Assembly (NCBI RefSeq): GCF_026151395.1
Contig: NZ_JAMQPV010000001.1
Coordinates: 1,550,001-1,614,000 of the forward strand
Length of the DNA stretch: 64,000 nucleotides
DNA from: Leptospira limi
Lineage (GTDB): Bacteria > Spirochaetota > Leptospiria > Leptospirales > Leptospiraceae
Direction: 5' to 3'
A model generated the notes under the pieces. That model did no database searches. It was not told the DNA's origin and saw only the letters and a program-made list of their open reading frames with translations. Below, piece after piece: positions 8,355-17,887 of this stretch; position 1 is the stretch's first letter, and every line of letters begins with the position of its first letter. The position numbers were made by a program, and so were the translations under genes.

Positions 8355-9689
8355 TTAGAATGATTTTGAATACCCGAAGCTAACATAAAATAAATGGATA
8401 GGTATCTTTTGTAACGTATACGATTCTCGTAAGAAAGTTTTGATGATTGTATCGTTTAGAAAATTCCCTGTAGAAACTTGGTCAATTAGATTGAGGATTG
8501 AGGTGTTGTACGCACCATTAATCCGTGATGGGTTCACGATTTTTCCATCTTCCGAACTCCGATTCCAGTTTGCTTTGTCTGGATCCCCATTTGGGTATCC
8601 AAAGTAATTATTGGTATCAAAGAGGTAAGAATTGGGTCGTAAGATATGTGCTCCTTTCAGAAAAAAATCTCCAAAAAAGAAGGAGACAGATGAAGTTATG
8701 TCTTGTATCCCATTTCGGTTGTCGATGGCATTATTACTCATGGCATAACCGAGGTTCCAATGGGGTTGGATGCGGAAAAAATCCCCTTCAAAAAACGTAT
8801 ATTGTGCAGATAGAGAAAGGTAATTTTTCCCTGCAAATAAACCATCATTCTCAGTCGAATACTGGGTGTAATAGGAAATCGTTGGTTTTACAATTCGCAC
8901 CCAAGGCAGTTTCCATTGGAAAAAATATTCATGCCATGAGAGTCTTGTCTGTGCATCGGGATTGTTTGCATTGAATGTATTACTTGGACCACCAGAAACC
9001 ACCCCGTTTTGTTTTTGTGTGGTTGGGGGAAGGAGTGAATTGGGAGATTTTTGGAACGTATTATAAAACCATATTCCCACACTGAAGTCACCAAAAACGC
9101 TTGGGTCAAAATGATACATCATGGAAAAAAACATGCCATCCATACGTTTGTTACCATTGGGTTCTTTTTTGGGGCCATACCCTTGGTTTGGTAGAAACGT
9201 TTGGCAATTTGAGTTGGAAGGAGTTCCTGAAATCAGCTGGTTGTGTACTGATTGTACGCATGGGTCTTGGTTATAAGGATCAAAATACTTTGATTCTTCA
9301 CCCAAATAGGAAGGGCCTACACCACCAGGGCTTGATTGGAAAAGTCGTTTGTCTGAATCTTTATCACTCCGGTTTGTCAATTGGAAACTTCCAAATAACA
9401 TCCATTCCATTTTTTTGTCTGGTGATAAAACTGTAATCGTCGGTTGTAATGCAGGTGCATACGTAAAACTTTGGTATGACGCTCCATTCCTACGATTTTG
9501 TCCTTCCCCTGCAAATGAATTCCCCCTCCAAATAAAATCCGACACAATTTCTGTATGAGTATCAATTGTGATGGATTTAGAATCATCTGATTTTGTTTCA
9601 GATCTGACTTGGACTGGTAAAATCAAAAAGAAGAAGGTGATGAAAATAATATCATAAAGTTTTCGCAAAAAGATCTTGGAATAACTCAC
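8355..9689 (-). CDS. Exported protein, probable outer-membrane beta-barrel
   Basis: The 444-residue protein starts with a clear signal peptide (hydrophobic core DIIFITFFFLILPV, cleavage expected after QVRS). The mature part is rich in aromatic residues and alternating polar/hydrophobic strands (for example TIDTHTEIVSDFIWRGNS and LSLSAQYTFFEGDFFRI), and ends in YVSFGYSKSF, a C-terminal Phe typical of outer-membrane barrels. It has Asn/Gly-rich loops with paired Cys. The family is not recognised; a porin or transport barrel is a reasonable guess. Its start lies inside the 3' end of the upstream lipoprotein gene (38 bp overlap), so the two are probably co-transcribed. Confidence 0.7.
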   Translation of the reverse strand: MSYSKIFLRKLYDIIFITFFFLILPVQVRSETKSDDSKSITIDTHTEIVSDFIWRGNSFAGEGQNRRNGASYQSFTYAPALQPTITVLSPDKKMEWMLFGSFQLTNRSDKDSDKRLFQSSPGGVGPSYLGEESKYFDPYNQDPCVQSVHNQLISGTPSNSNCQTFLPNQGYGPKKEPNGNKRMDGMFFSMMYHFDPSVFGDFSVGIWFYNTFQKSPNSLLPPTTQKQNGVVSGGPSNTFNANNPDAQTRLSWHEYFFQWKLPWVRIVKPTISYYTQYSTENDGLFAGKNYLSLSAQYTFFEGDFFRIQPHWNLGYAMSNNAIDNRNGIQDITSSVSFFFGDFFLKGAHILRPNSYLFDTNNYFGYPNGDPDKANWNRSSEDGKIVNPSRINGAYNTSILNLIDQVSTGNFLNDTIIKTFLRESYTLQKIPIHLFYVSFGYSKSF

Positions 9690-10674
9690 GAAATTTTCTA
9701 CCTCCTTCTTTCAAGATAGGGTTGAGTAGGATTACTTCCTCTTCTCCCTTCGATTGGAAAATTACTTTATATTCTTTTTTTAACATTAGCACATGAACAT
9801 ATTGTGCGAAGGCTTCTGCAAATGTATCATCTGCATTGGTAGCAGCATACAAAGAAACAAACTGTGTGTTTGTCAATTTTTTGTATAAGAATTTTCCATC
9901 AGGGAAAATGGGAGTTGTTGGATTTTTTTGATAAAATTTGATCTTGGATCGTTCTGGGAAAAAACTACCTTCATAGGGAGAGTATGTTTCAGATAACCAT
10001 ACTCCTTCAAAAATAGGATACGTTCGAAAGTCACGTCTTGGGTCAGTATAATCCGGTGCATAACCTTTGACAATGGCAACAATATGACCTAATTCGTGTA
10101 ATATGATGAATGAGAGAGCTGAATTGAATGAATTAGTTGGATCCAATTGGATTTTAATGGAGTAATTGGGATCTTTTTTGAAAGCAGTATTTTCTCGATT
10201 GGTTGCCCAGTCGTTTCCTCCCACATTCAATAAGTCTGCATCTAAGTAAATGATCCCTGAAACAGGTTTCCCATTTTTATCTCGCAAAATCCCTGTTAGC
10301 CCAGTCGAACCAAGATTTGATACAAAATAAATGCCAACTAATAATTCATTTGCCAATTTGATTAAGGGACTAGGAAAGGAAGAATGGATTTCCGCAATAC
10401 GCTTTTTCCATAAACTCAAATCTTTAGTTCCAATTGGCACGTATTCGATTCCATCAATTTGATTGATTTCAACAAGTGTACTCAATCGTTTTGCATCCAG
10501 TGGATAAATACGATCCTTCCATTCTGGTTTTAGATTAGGGATTGTATCGAATTGTAGTCCAGGGCTTGTTTTGGCCCAAGTGGCATATGTGTTCTCAGGT
10601 AACTGGAAATCTTTCGGGGAACATCCCAAAAAAAGAAATGTTACGATGGTTAAGAGAGAAGGAATTGATTTCAT
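9652..10674 (-). CDS. Lipoprotein with HExxH zinc-metallopeptidase-like motif
   Basis: The protein has 340 residues with a short signal peptide and lipobox ending FLGC (Cys about 18). The central HELGH motif sits in a hydrophobic helix (SFIILHELGHIVAIV). Downstream, the segment DDTFAEAFAQYVH has a Glu and a second helix, as in gluzincin-type enzymes where a Glu is the third zinc ligand. This suggests a cell-surface or periplasmic zinc peptidase, but the family is not recognised and substrate is unknown. The downstream barrel gene overlaps its 3' end. Only 19 bp separate its start from the divergent gene at 10694. Confidence 0.7.
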   Translation of the reverse strand: MKSIPSLLTIVTFLFLGCSPKDFQLPENTYATWAKTSPGLQFDTIPNLKPEWKDRIYPLDAKRLSTLVEINQIDGIEYVPIGTKDLSLWKKRIAEIHSSFPSPLIKLANELLVGIYFVSNLGSTGLTGILRDKNGKPVSGIIYLDADLLNVGGNDWATNRENTAFKKDPNYSIKIQLDPTNSFNSALSFIILHELGHIVAIVKGYAPDYTDPRRDFRTYPIFEGVWLSETYSPYEGSFFPERSKIKFYQKNPTTPIFPDGKFLYKKLTNTQFVSLYAATNADDTFAEAFAQYVHVLMLKKEYKVIFQSKGEEEVILLNPILKEGGRKFRELFQDLFAKTL

Positions 10675-10693
10675 TTGCCGATGGTATTTCTAT

Positions 10694-11038
10694 ATGAAAG
10701 GATTTGTTAGTCTATGCTTTTTTTTGCCAGGAATCCTTTTCGCAGAAATAAATCCATGGAACCTTAGACCCAATGTGCGTATCTTAACAAGAAAAGAAGT
10801 TTCGCATATTGTTTTGGAAAAACGCCCCGATCACTTCCGAGTGACTTTACTTGTTTCGGAACGATTCCCTTACAATTTTAAAGCAATGTCCCATCCCTTT
10901 TTTTTTCGGATGGAAGATGAGAAAAAAGCGATGGAACTTGCGAATCAAATGGACAAGTTTCTGGACACAGGAAAAAGTTTCACCATCACCTTGAATGGAT
11001 CCGAAATCCAAACTTTGGTATGGGGAGAACCCGATTGA
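10694..11038 (+). CDS. Small exported protein of unknown function
   Basis: The ATG at 10694 gives a 114-residue protein with a signal peptide (KGFVSLCFFLPGILFAE). The rest is mixed alpha/beta with no recognised domain. A longer frame reaching 10571 would overlap the divergent lipoprotein start and put the signal peptide internally, so the shorter start is preferred. The 3' end overlaps the following phosphatase gene by 19 bp, which suggests co-translation and perhaps a role linked to that regulator. Function unknown. Confidence 0.65.
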   Translation: MKGFVSLCFFLPGILFAEINPWNLRPNVRILTRKEVSHIVLEKRPDHFRVTLLVSERFPYNFKAMSHPFFFRMEDEKKAMELANQMDKFLDTGKSFTITLNGSEIQTLVWGEPD

Positions 11039-12402
11039 CTCGTTCGTTTTATATTTATTTTCAAGAAATTTTTCATCAACCAACCAAACAAGAATGGGAC
11101 ATTTTAAAACTAGCGGAACCTCGATTTGATAAAGAATATACATATTCCGTTTTTTTAACTCATTTCATTGTTTATAGTTTACTCTTCGTTCCTCCTTTTG
11201 CAGAAATTCGAATGGAAATTCTTCCTTATTTGCTTGGAGTTACCATCCTTCGATTTGTTTTGTTATTACAATTTTATACAAAATCCATATCCATCGAAAA
11301 GGTAATCTATTTTAGCGGGTTTCTTTCCGATGGCCTTATCTATTTGGTATTTTTAAAAGGTATCCAAAGTTTTCCCACACTCAGTCATTTTTATCTATTA
11401 AATTCTTACCTCATGTCCTTCATCATTCCCATTTTATTATATAGTACACGTCTGAATCCTTGGGGATGTATCTTAAGTGCCATTTATTTTACAGGATTCC
11501 ATCTTTCCTATACATTCCAACTTCCGATTGAGATTGCTGAAAAGTCTTCTTTTTTTAGTCAATATTTCTTACTCTTTGTTTATTGGGGCAGTGCTCTTCT
11601 TGGAGTCGTTTTTGTTTATAATAAACGTAAAGACACGACTGATATGTACAGTTTGTCCGAAGAAAAACGATTTATGTTACAAGAGTTAGAACTTGCAAAA
11701 CGTGTACAAGATGCACTATTCCCAGGAAATATCAAAATCCCGAACTTAACTTTTACGTTTTATCGAAAAAGCCCAAATGTGATCGGTGGTGACTTTTTTG
11801 ATTTTGTGCAACTCCGAGAAGGAAACGTAGGTGTGTTTCTTACTGATGTAGCAGGGCATGGAATTTCTTCCGCTATGGTTGCTTCCATCATGAAGGTACT
11901 CGTGTCTACGATCCCTTATCGTTTTAAAACAGCACCAGCACGTTTGATGGATTACTTGGATGACCGTCTTGCAAATGATCTGAATAAATACCATGCATCT
12001 GCAATATATTTGTATTTTGATTTTATCGAAAAAAAACTCACCATCGGAAATGCAGGCCATCCTTATTTGATTATGGCAAAAAAAGGAGAGGATTTTCAGG
12101 AATTGGAAACACAAGGTGCAATCCTTGGATTTAATATCAAAATCCCACCTATCTCTGAAAAAATACTTCCGATCACAAAAGGGGACAGATTTTTTATCTA
12201 TACAGATGGACTCATTGAATCTATGGACCATAAAGGCAATTGTTTGGGAACCGAAGGTTTACTAGCTCTCCTCAATCGCCACAGGAATAGCGAAAACGTC
12301 AAGGAACTAGAGAACAATCTATTACATGAACTCAAAACCAATTTCGGTTTAGATACTTTTTCAGATGACACCATGTTCCTCATATTGGAAGTAGAAGAAT
12401 AA
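11020..12402 (+). CDS. Membrane-anchored SpoIIE-type PP2C phosphatase
   Basis: The protein has 460 residues. The N-terminal half has about six hydrophobic segments (residues 40-205), followed by a short coiled linker (SLSEEKRFMLQELELAKRVQDALFPG) and a SpoIIE/RsbU PP2C domain. The metal-binding signature is intact: GGDFFDF, LTDVAGHGISSAM, NAGHPYLI and YTDGLIESMD, then SDDTMFLIL at the end. Such enzymes dephosphorylate anti-sigma antagonists in partner-switching pathways or act in other serine-phosphate signalling. No STAS or anti-sigma gene is adjacent, so the target is unknown. The start may be the ATG at 11020 or a TTG at 11035; the first overlaps the preceding gene. Confidence 0.9.
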   Translation: MGRTRLTRSFYIYFQEIFHQPTKQEWDILKLAEPRFDKEYTYSVFLTHFIVYSLLFVPPFAEIRMEILPYLLGVTILRFVLLLQFYTKSISIEKVIYFSGFLSDGLIYLVFLKGIQSFPTLSHFYLLNSYLMSFIIPILLYSTRLNPWGCILSAIYFTGFHLSYTFQLPIEIAEKSSFFSQYFLLFVYWGSALLGVVFVYNKRKDTTDMYSLSEEKRFMLQELELAKRVQDALFPGNIKIPNLTFTFYRKSPNVIGGDFFDFVQLREGNVGVFLTDVAGHGISSAMVASIMKVLVSTIPYRFKTAPARLMDYLDDRLANDLNKYHASAIYLYFDFIEKKLTIGNAGHPYLIMAKKGEDFQELETQGAILGFNIKIPPISEKILPITKGDRFFIYTDGLIESMDHKGNCLGTEGLLALLNRHRNSENVKELENNLLHELKTNFGLDTFSDDTMFLILEVEE

Positions 12403-12413
12403 GGAGAAATCAT

Positions 12414-13178
12414 TTGTCTTTTTTAGAGATCCAAATCAAATCCAATTTTGCAATTGTCACCATCAAACGACCAGAAGCCCTCAATGCCCTAAATGATGTA
12501 GTTATCACTGAAATCGGCGCCATGGTCGATACATTAGAAGCTAACTCTCAGGTAAGAGGTTTTATTCTTACTGGTGAAGGGAAGGCATTTGTTGCTGGTG
12601 CTGACATTGCCAAAATGAAAGAATTTAATGTCAAAGAAGGACAAGCGTTTTCGGAACTTGGACAATCTGTATTCCGTAAAATGGAATTGTCAGGACTCAT
12701 TTCGATCGCTGCTATCAATGGATTTTGTCTAGGTGGTGGAATGGAGTTAGCAATGGCATGTGACATTCGTTATGCGTCTACTGCTGCAAAATTAGGTCTT
12801 CCTGAGGTAACTTTAGGATTATTGCCTGGATTTGGAGGTTCCCAAAGATTACCTAGACTCATTGGTGTAGGTCGAGCTACAGAACTCATTTTATCTGGCG
12901 ATATGATTTCATCAGAAGAAGGATACAGATTAGGCTTAGTCAACAAAGTTTGTGACCCAGCCGAACTATTAAACGAATCAGAAAAAACTCTTTCCACAAT
13001 TTTATCTCGAGGACCTAACGCAATCAAGGCGGCCAAAACTGCGATTCGCCAAGGTTTAGAAACAAATATGGATCGTGGACTTGAGTGGGAAAAACAATTG
13101 TTTGGTGGTCGATTCGCAGACAAAGAAACAAAAGAAGGTCTTTCTGCCTTCCTCGAAAAAAGAAAACCAAATTTTTAA
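12414..13178 (+). CDS. Enoyl-CoA hydratase/isomerase family protein
   Basis: This crotonase-fold protein of 254 residues acts on acyl-CoA thioesters, most likely hydration in fatty-acid beta-oxidation, the main energy route of Leptospira. It shows GEGKAFVAGADIAKMKEF (oxyanion-hole loop), NGFCLGGGMELAMACD and PEVTLGLLPGFGGSQRL, with Glu at the two catalytic positions of enoyl-CoA hydratases. The start is a TTG at 12414, 7 bp after an aaggag ribosome site that overlaps the stop region of the upstream gene. No other beta-oxidation genes are adjacent. Confidence 0.93.
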   Translation: MSFLEIQIKSNFAIVTIKRPEALNALNDVVITEIGAMVDTLEANSQVRGFILTGEGKAFVAGADIAKMKEFNVKEGQAFSELGQSVFRKMELSGLISIAAINGFCLGGGMELAMACDIRYASTAAKLGLPEVTLGLLPGFGGSQRLPRLIGVGRATELILSGDMISSEEGYRLGLVNKVCDPAELLNESEKTLSTILSRGPNAIKAAKTAIRQGLETNMDRGLEWEKQLFGGRFADKETKEGLSAFLEKRKPNF

Positions 13179-13190
13179 GGAAATCCAATT

Positions 13191-13655
13191 ATGATGACAC
13201 GGTTCATTTTCCTTCTATTTTTACTTTTAGGATTGGTTTGTAAACAAGCGGAGTCATTCCCTTCACAAACCAATACTCCAGAAGTTCTGTTTGGAAGTGT
13301 TGCTGACCGTGTATTAAAATTGGAAATTGCAAATACACCATCCACGCGTGCTACGGGATTGATGTACCGCACAAAACTGGGAGAAGATGAGGGGATGCTT
13401 TTTGTATTCCCCAAACCTGATTATCTAAACTTTTGGATGAAAAATACCCTGATCCCGTTGTCCATTGGTTATTTTTCAGAAGATATGCGACTTTTAGAAT
13501 CATTCGATATGAAACCAAACCAAACTGATGAGGTATACAACGGAACAAAACCTGCGATGTATGCACTTGAGGTGAACCAAGGTTGGTTTGCGAAGCATAA
13601 AATTGGGAAAGATGCGGTGCTCACCCTAGAAAGGAAAGTTTCCGCAAAAGATTAA
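13191..13655 (+). CDS. Exported DUF192 family protein
   Basis: The protein has 154 residues with an N-terminal hydrophobic signal (FIFLLFLLLGLVC) that could end in a relaxed spirochete lipobox at Cys 17. The mature part matches the DUF192 pattern: TRATGLMYRTKL, EDEGMLFVFPKP, NFWMKNTLIPLSIGYF and PAMYALEVNQGWFAKH. DUF192 proteins are small beta-rich domains of unknown function found in many bacteria and archaea. It follows the enoyl-CoA hydratase by 12 bp on the same strand. The ATG at 13191 is followed at once by a second ATG; either could be used. Confidence 0.88.
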   Translation: MMTRFIFLLFLLLGLVCKQAESFPSQTNTPEVLFGSVADRVLKLEIANTPSTRATGLMYRTKLGEDEGMLFVFPKPDYLNFWMKNTLIPLSIGYFSEDMRLLESFDMKPNQTDEVYNGTKPAMYALEVNQGWFAKHKIGKDAVLTLERKVSAKD

Positions 13656-13707
13656 TTTTTCTCTTTTTACTTGAATCTTCACTTCGAGACGTTTACCATT
13701 TCGAAAC

Positions 13708-16221
13708 ATGGTAGTCAACAACCCTCGTCTCATCAATTTATTATCCGAAGAACAAAAAGCCGACTTGGCTTCGATGGAAAAACAATTTGCTCACCACTTG
13801 GAATATACCATTGGAAAAAATCGTTTTACTTTAAAGAATGAAGACATCTATAAGGCGTTAGGTCATACCATTCGAGATTTCCTGATTGATCGACTTAATT
13901 TTACACAAGAACGTTACCGCGAACAAAATCCAAAAAAAGTTTTTTATTTTTCATTAGAGTTTTTAATGGGACGGACTCTCATGAATGCTCTCATCAATCT
14001 TGGGTTATACGAAACGATTCAAGAAATGTTACGAGGGATCGGTTTTGAACTAACAGATGTATTAGAATTTGAAACGGATGCAGGACTTGGGAATGGGGGA
14101 CTAGGTCGACTTGCAGCTTGTTTTTTAGATTCAATGGCAACCTTAAACGTACCTGGATTTGGTTATGGAATTCGATATGATTATGGGATTTTTAACCAAA
14201 TCATTGCCAATGGTAGCCAATTAGAAATGCCAGACCACTGGGATGCAGATGGTGTTCCTTATGAAGTGGTTCGTTCTGATATTTCCTTTTCAGTTGGATT
14301 TTTTGGTCACACAGAAACACGGGTTTCAGGCAAGGGAAAAATCCAACACGATTGGGTACCAGATGAAACAGTCCTTGCTTCCGCTCATGATTATCCGATT
14401 CCGGGATTTAACACGAGTACGGTGAACTATCTTCGGCTTTGGGCAGCAAAATCGTCAGAGGAATTTAACTTAGATTATTTTAACCACGGCGATTATATGA
14501 AAGCCGTACAAGACAAATCAATCTCTGAAAATATCTCGAAAGTAATATATCCAAATGACACCACCGAACAAGGGAAGGTGTTACGCCTCAAACAACAATA
14601 CTTTATGGTGTGTGCTTCCTTACAGGACATCCTCATCCAATTTCGTGAATTTAAATACAATTTGAAGGAACTTCCAGATTACATAGCCATCCAATTAAAT
14701 GATACACACCCAAGCATTGGAATTGCAGAACTCATGCGCATTTTTTTAGACAATGAGGAAATGGATTGGGAACCTGCATGGGAGATTGTGACTAAAGTAT
14801 TTTCTTATACAAATCACACAGTGTTACCAGAAGCCCTTGAGTCTTGGCGTGTTGAGTTGTTTGAAAAATTATTGCCGAGACATTTGGAAATCATTTATGA
14901 AATCAACCATCGATTTTTAACTGATGTTCGTAACAAAGGTGTTTTATCAGAATCTGAAATCCAACAAGTGAGTATCATTGAAGAAGGTAGTGAAAAACGA
15001 GTGCGAATGGCAAACTTAGCGGTCATCGGATCTTACCGAGTGAACGGAGTTGCCGCCTTACATTCCGATCTCATCCAAAAAACTATTTTCCAACCCTTCA
15101 CAAAGGTATTTCCTGAAAAGTTTAATAACAAAACAAATGGAATCACACCAAGACGATGGTTGTTACAGTCGAACCCAAGTCTTGCGAATTTAATTTCTAA
15201 AAAAATAGGGAATGAATTCACAACCAACTTATATAAGTTAAAGGATTTAGAGGCATTTGTAGATGATGCCGATTTCCAAAACGATTGGAAACAAGTTAAG
15301 TTTACTGCCAAAAATGAACTCGCAAGGATCATTAAAAGTGAAACGGGAATCACAATCGATCCACATTCACTCATTGATGTACAAATCAAACGTTTCCATG
15401 AATACAAACGCCAGCTGTTAAATGTTTTACGAGTGATTGCACTCTACCGTAGGATCAAAGAAAATCCCAATTCAGAGATCACACCAAGAACTGTCATCTT
15501 CGGGGGCAAAGCCGCTCCTGGGTATTATATGGCAAAACTGATCATTAAACTCATCAATAATGTAGCTTGGGTAGTGAACCGCGATAAGGATGTGGCAGAA
15601 CGTTTGAAGGTAGTCTTTATTCCAAATTACCGCGTGAGCCTTGCAGAAAAAATTATTCCTGGAAGTAATTTGTCAGAACAAATTTCAACTGCAGGAACAG
15701 AAGCATCAGGAACAAGTAACATGAAATTCATGTTAAATGGTGCATTGACCATCGGGACTTTAGATGGTGCCAATGTTGAAATTTTGGAAGAAGTGGGACA
15801 GGAAAACATTTATATCTTCGGTCTCCATACAGAAGAAGTGTTTCGAATGAAAGAAGCAGGTTACAAACCATCCGACTTTATTCACCAAAATGAAGACTTA
15901 CACCGAATTTTACTGATGATCCGTGAGAATTTTTTCTCTTTGGGGGAACCGGGTGTTTTTGGTCCTATTTACGATAGTTTGTTTTACACAGACAATTATC
16001 TACTGATGGCTGATTTTCGTTCCTACGATGAAACACAAAACCGAGTGGCGCATGACTTTTTAGATGGTACCACTTGGACCAAAAAGTCCATTCTCAATGT
16101 GGCTAGGTCTGGCAAATTTTCTTCCGATCGGACGATCCGGGAGTATGCCAAGGACATTTGGAAAGTCCCACTTCTTGACACAATTCCACCCCAAACTATC
16201 TATAAATTGCCACAAAACTGA
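13708..16221 (+). CDS. glgP: Glycogen/starch/alpha-glucan phosphorylase
   Basis: The 837-residue protein is full length for family GT35. It releases glucose-1-phosphate from alpha-1,4-glucans using pyridoxal phosphate. Signatures include SLEFLMGRTL, TDAGLGNGGLGRLAACFLDS, AIQLNDTHPSI, NVQIKRFHEYKRQ-like VQIKRFHEYKRQL and the PLP-lysine region EASGTSNMKFMLNGALTIGTLDGAN-type motif (residues about 670-693; key Lys in NMKF). It stands alone, without other glg genes in the window. The response regulator gene follows 49 bp later on the same strand. Confidence 0.96.
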   Translation: MVVNNPRLINLLSEEQKADLASMEKQFAHHLEYTIGKNRFTLKNEDIYKALGHTIRDFLIDRLNFTQERYREQNPKKVFYFSLEFLMGRTLMNALINLGLYETIQEMLRGIGFELTDVLEFETDAGLGNGGLGRLAACFLDSMATLNVPGFGYGIRYDYGIFNQIIANGSQLEMPDHWDADGVPYEVVRSDISFSVGFFGHTETRVSGKGKIQHDWVPDETVLASAHDYPIPGFNTSTVNYLRLWAAKSSEEFNLDYFNHGDYMKAVQDKSISENISKVIYPNDTTEQGKVLRLKQQYFMVCASLQDILIQFREFKYNLKELPDYIAIQLNDTHPSIGIAELMRIFLDNEEMDWEPAWEIVTKVFSYTNHTVLPEALESWRVELFEKLLPRHLEIIYEINHRFLTDVRNKGVLSESEIQQVSIIEEGSEKRVRMANLAVIGSYRVNGVAALHSDLIQKTIFQPFTKVFPEKFNNKTNGITPRRWLLQSNPSLANLISKKIGNEFTTNLYKLKDLEAFVDDADFQNDWKQVKFTAKNELARIIKSETGITIDPHSLIDVQIKRFHEYKRQLLNVLRVIALYRRIKENPNSEITPRTVIFGGKAAPGYYMAKLIIKLINNVAWVVNRDKDVAERLKVVFIPNYRVSLAEKIIPGSNLSEQISTAGTEASGTSNMKFMLNGALTIGTLDGANVEILEEVGQENIYIFGLHTEEVFRMKEAGYKPSDFIHQNEDLHRILLMIRENFFSLGEPGVFGPIYDSLFYTDNYLLMADFRSYDETQNRVAHDFLDGTTWTKKSILNVARSGKFSSDRTIREYAKDIWKVPLLDTIPPQTIYKLPQN

Positions 16222-16270
16222 ATCGACAGTATAGAACGGAAGGATTATCGTTCCAAGGGAAGGGTTTCAA

Positions 16271-16744
16271 ATGAGTAAAGGTTATATTATATGTGTCGAT
16301 GATGAAGTATCAGTGTTGGAAACGCTTGCGGAACAACTACTGGCTCGGTTTGGAGAATCCCATATCATCGAGACAGCAAGTAGTGCAGAAGAAGCTCTTT
16401 CCCTCATTGATGAAATCATTGGTAGTAACGATATTGTAGAACTCATCGTTTCTGATCAGGTGATGCCAGGAATGAAAGGGGATCGATTTTTGGAACAGGT
16501 GCACCAACGCCTCCCTGACGCGATCAAAATCCTTCTCACAGGGCAAGCGGGACTGGATTCCGCAATTTATGCCATCAATAATGGGGGACTCAGTCGGTAT
16601 GTCGAAAAACCTTGGAACATTGAAGAGTTATCCAAAGACATCAAAGACTTACTGGATAAGTTCCGTCAAAATTTGGAAAACCAACACCTTATCCAAGCCC
16701 TCAACCGAAGGATCTTGGAATTGGAAACAAACCAACCGAAATAA
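16271..16744 (+). CDS. Response regulator with C-terminal coiled-coil tail
   Basis: The 157-residue protein has a receiver domain with Asp10/Asp11, phospho-Asp62 in [11 protein letters not shown], Thr in LLTGQAGLD and Lys in VEKPW. The SDQVMPGM and VEKPWN signatures are those of the RpfG-like receiver group that often precedes HD-GYP or other output domains; here only a helical tail of about 35 residues follows ([22 protein letters not shown]), possibly for dimerisation or partner binding. The start has a good aagggaaggg ribosome site 7 bp upstream. It is followed by, and overlaps, the HEAT-repeat gene in another frame. Confidence 0.88.
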   Translation: MSKGYIICVDDEVSVLETLAEQLLARFGESHIIETASSAEEALSLIDEIIGSNDIVELIVSDQVMPGMKGDRFLEQVHQRLPDAIKILLTGQAGLDSAIYAINNGGLSRYVEKPWNIEELSKDIKDLLDKFRQNLENQHLIQALNRRILELETNQPK

Positions 16745-17801
16745 ATTCCTCAGTTTTTTATTCATTGGAGTTCTCTCTCTTTCTCCTTTATTTGGAAAAG
16801 AGAAAGAACTTTCTTCTGAACAAATTTCCAAAAAAAAAGAAGTTCTTTCTAAAATGATTCGTTATGGCACAAGCCAAGAACGAAAACAAGCATTAGGTGA
16901 ACTTGTACGTTTTCCTAAAGAAAATGCAGCTGAACTCTATGTTTTGGTTGGAGAACAACTTAAAACAGAAAAAGATATGGGGATGAAGATTGTCTTACTC
17001 AAAACAGTAGGCGATTTGAATCTAAAAGAAAACCATGAAACCATTATTTCACTTTTTGAAGACCCAAATGAAGATGTGAACAAACAAGCGGTAACTTCTG
17101 CCAAGAAAATGAAACTCGCAGAAGCAACAAACCCACTCTTAGAAAAAGTAAAAAAAGAAGATTTCACTAAAAATTCAAATTCCCTTAGTTTGTACATCAG
17201 TTCTCTCGCCGAATTACCTGAGGGAAAAATTGCGGCACCATATTTGGAAACTAAATTTAGAGAGAAGTTTAATAATGCCGATATCCGCGGACAAATTGCA
17301 TTGTATTTTGGAACCGTTTTGTATCAAGATGCGGAGTCTGCACTTCTCGAAGTAGCTTTTGACGATATCCAACCCACAACTCTCCGTTGTTATTCGATGA
17401 ATACTTTGGGAAAACTGAAATCAGAAGCAGCAAAACCAAAGTTATATGAACTACTGGATTCTCTTAAAAAAACATCTGGAAAGTTGGATGCTAAAAAAGC
17501 ACAATCACTCAAAATTTATGCCATTGGTGCTTTGGTAACTATGGGTGATAAAGAAGTTTTCCAAGAACTGAATGAATTTGCTCGTGATGATGATAGTATG
17601 GTAAGACTACGTGCGATTGAATTTATGGGGAATTTACGTGATCCCAAAGCCTTAGAGTTATTGGAATACAAACGAGACCGTGACCCAAGTCCCAAGGTAC
17701 AAAAAGCAGCAAAAAAAGCCATTGATATGATCAATGGAAAAGACAATCCCTCTGATGACGACAAAACCACTGAGGATAAACCAGAAGAAGAACCAAAATG
17801 A
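16569..17801 (+). CDS. Exported HEAT-repeat protein, start uncertain
   Basis: The body (from about 16780) is a run of helical HEAT-like repeats: [55 protein letters not shown] and [19 protein letters not shown], then an acidic tail ([14 protein letters not shown]). A hydrophobic signal-like stretch ([17 protein letters not shown]) begins only just at the stop of the response regulator. No ATG, GTG or TTG sits directly before it in frame; the nearest are TTG at 16620 and ATGs at 16599, 16581 and 16569, all inside the upstream gene. The protein probably mediates protein contacts in the periplasm. Its stop overlaps the possible ATG of the next gene (ATGA). Confidence 0.72.
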   Translation: MPSIMGDSVGMSKNLGTLKSYPKTSKTYWISSVKIWKTNTLSKPSTEGSWNWKQTNRNKFLSFLFIGVLSLSPLFGKEKELSSEQISKKKEVLSKMIRYGTSQERKQALGELVRFPKENAAELYVLVGEQLKTEKDMGMKIVLLKTVGDLNLKENHETIISLFEDPNEDVNKQAVTSAKKMKLAEATNPLLEKVKKEDFTKNSNSLSLYISSLAELPEGKIAAPYLETKFREKFNNADIRGQIALYFGTVLYQDAESALLEVAFDDIQPTTLRCYSMNTLGKLKSEAAKPKLYELLDSLKKTSGKLDAKKAQSLKIYAIGALVTMGDKEVFQELNEFARDDDSMVRLRAIEFMGNLRDPKALELLEYKRDRDPSPKVQKAAKKAIDMINGKDNPSDDDKTTEDKPEEEPK

Positions 17802-17887
17802 AATTCTTTTGGTACAAAAATTTTTTCTATCAGGATCTTTTGGTATGGAATCAAATACGAAATCAAAATATTTCCATTCAAACTAAG

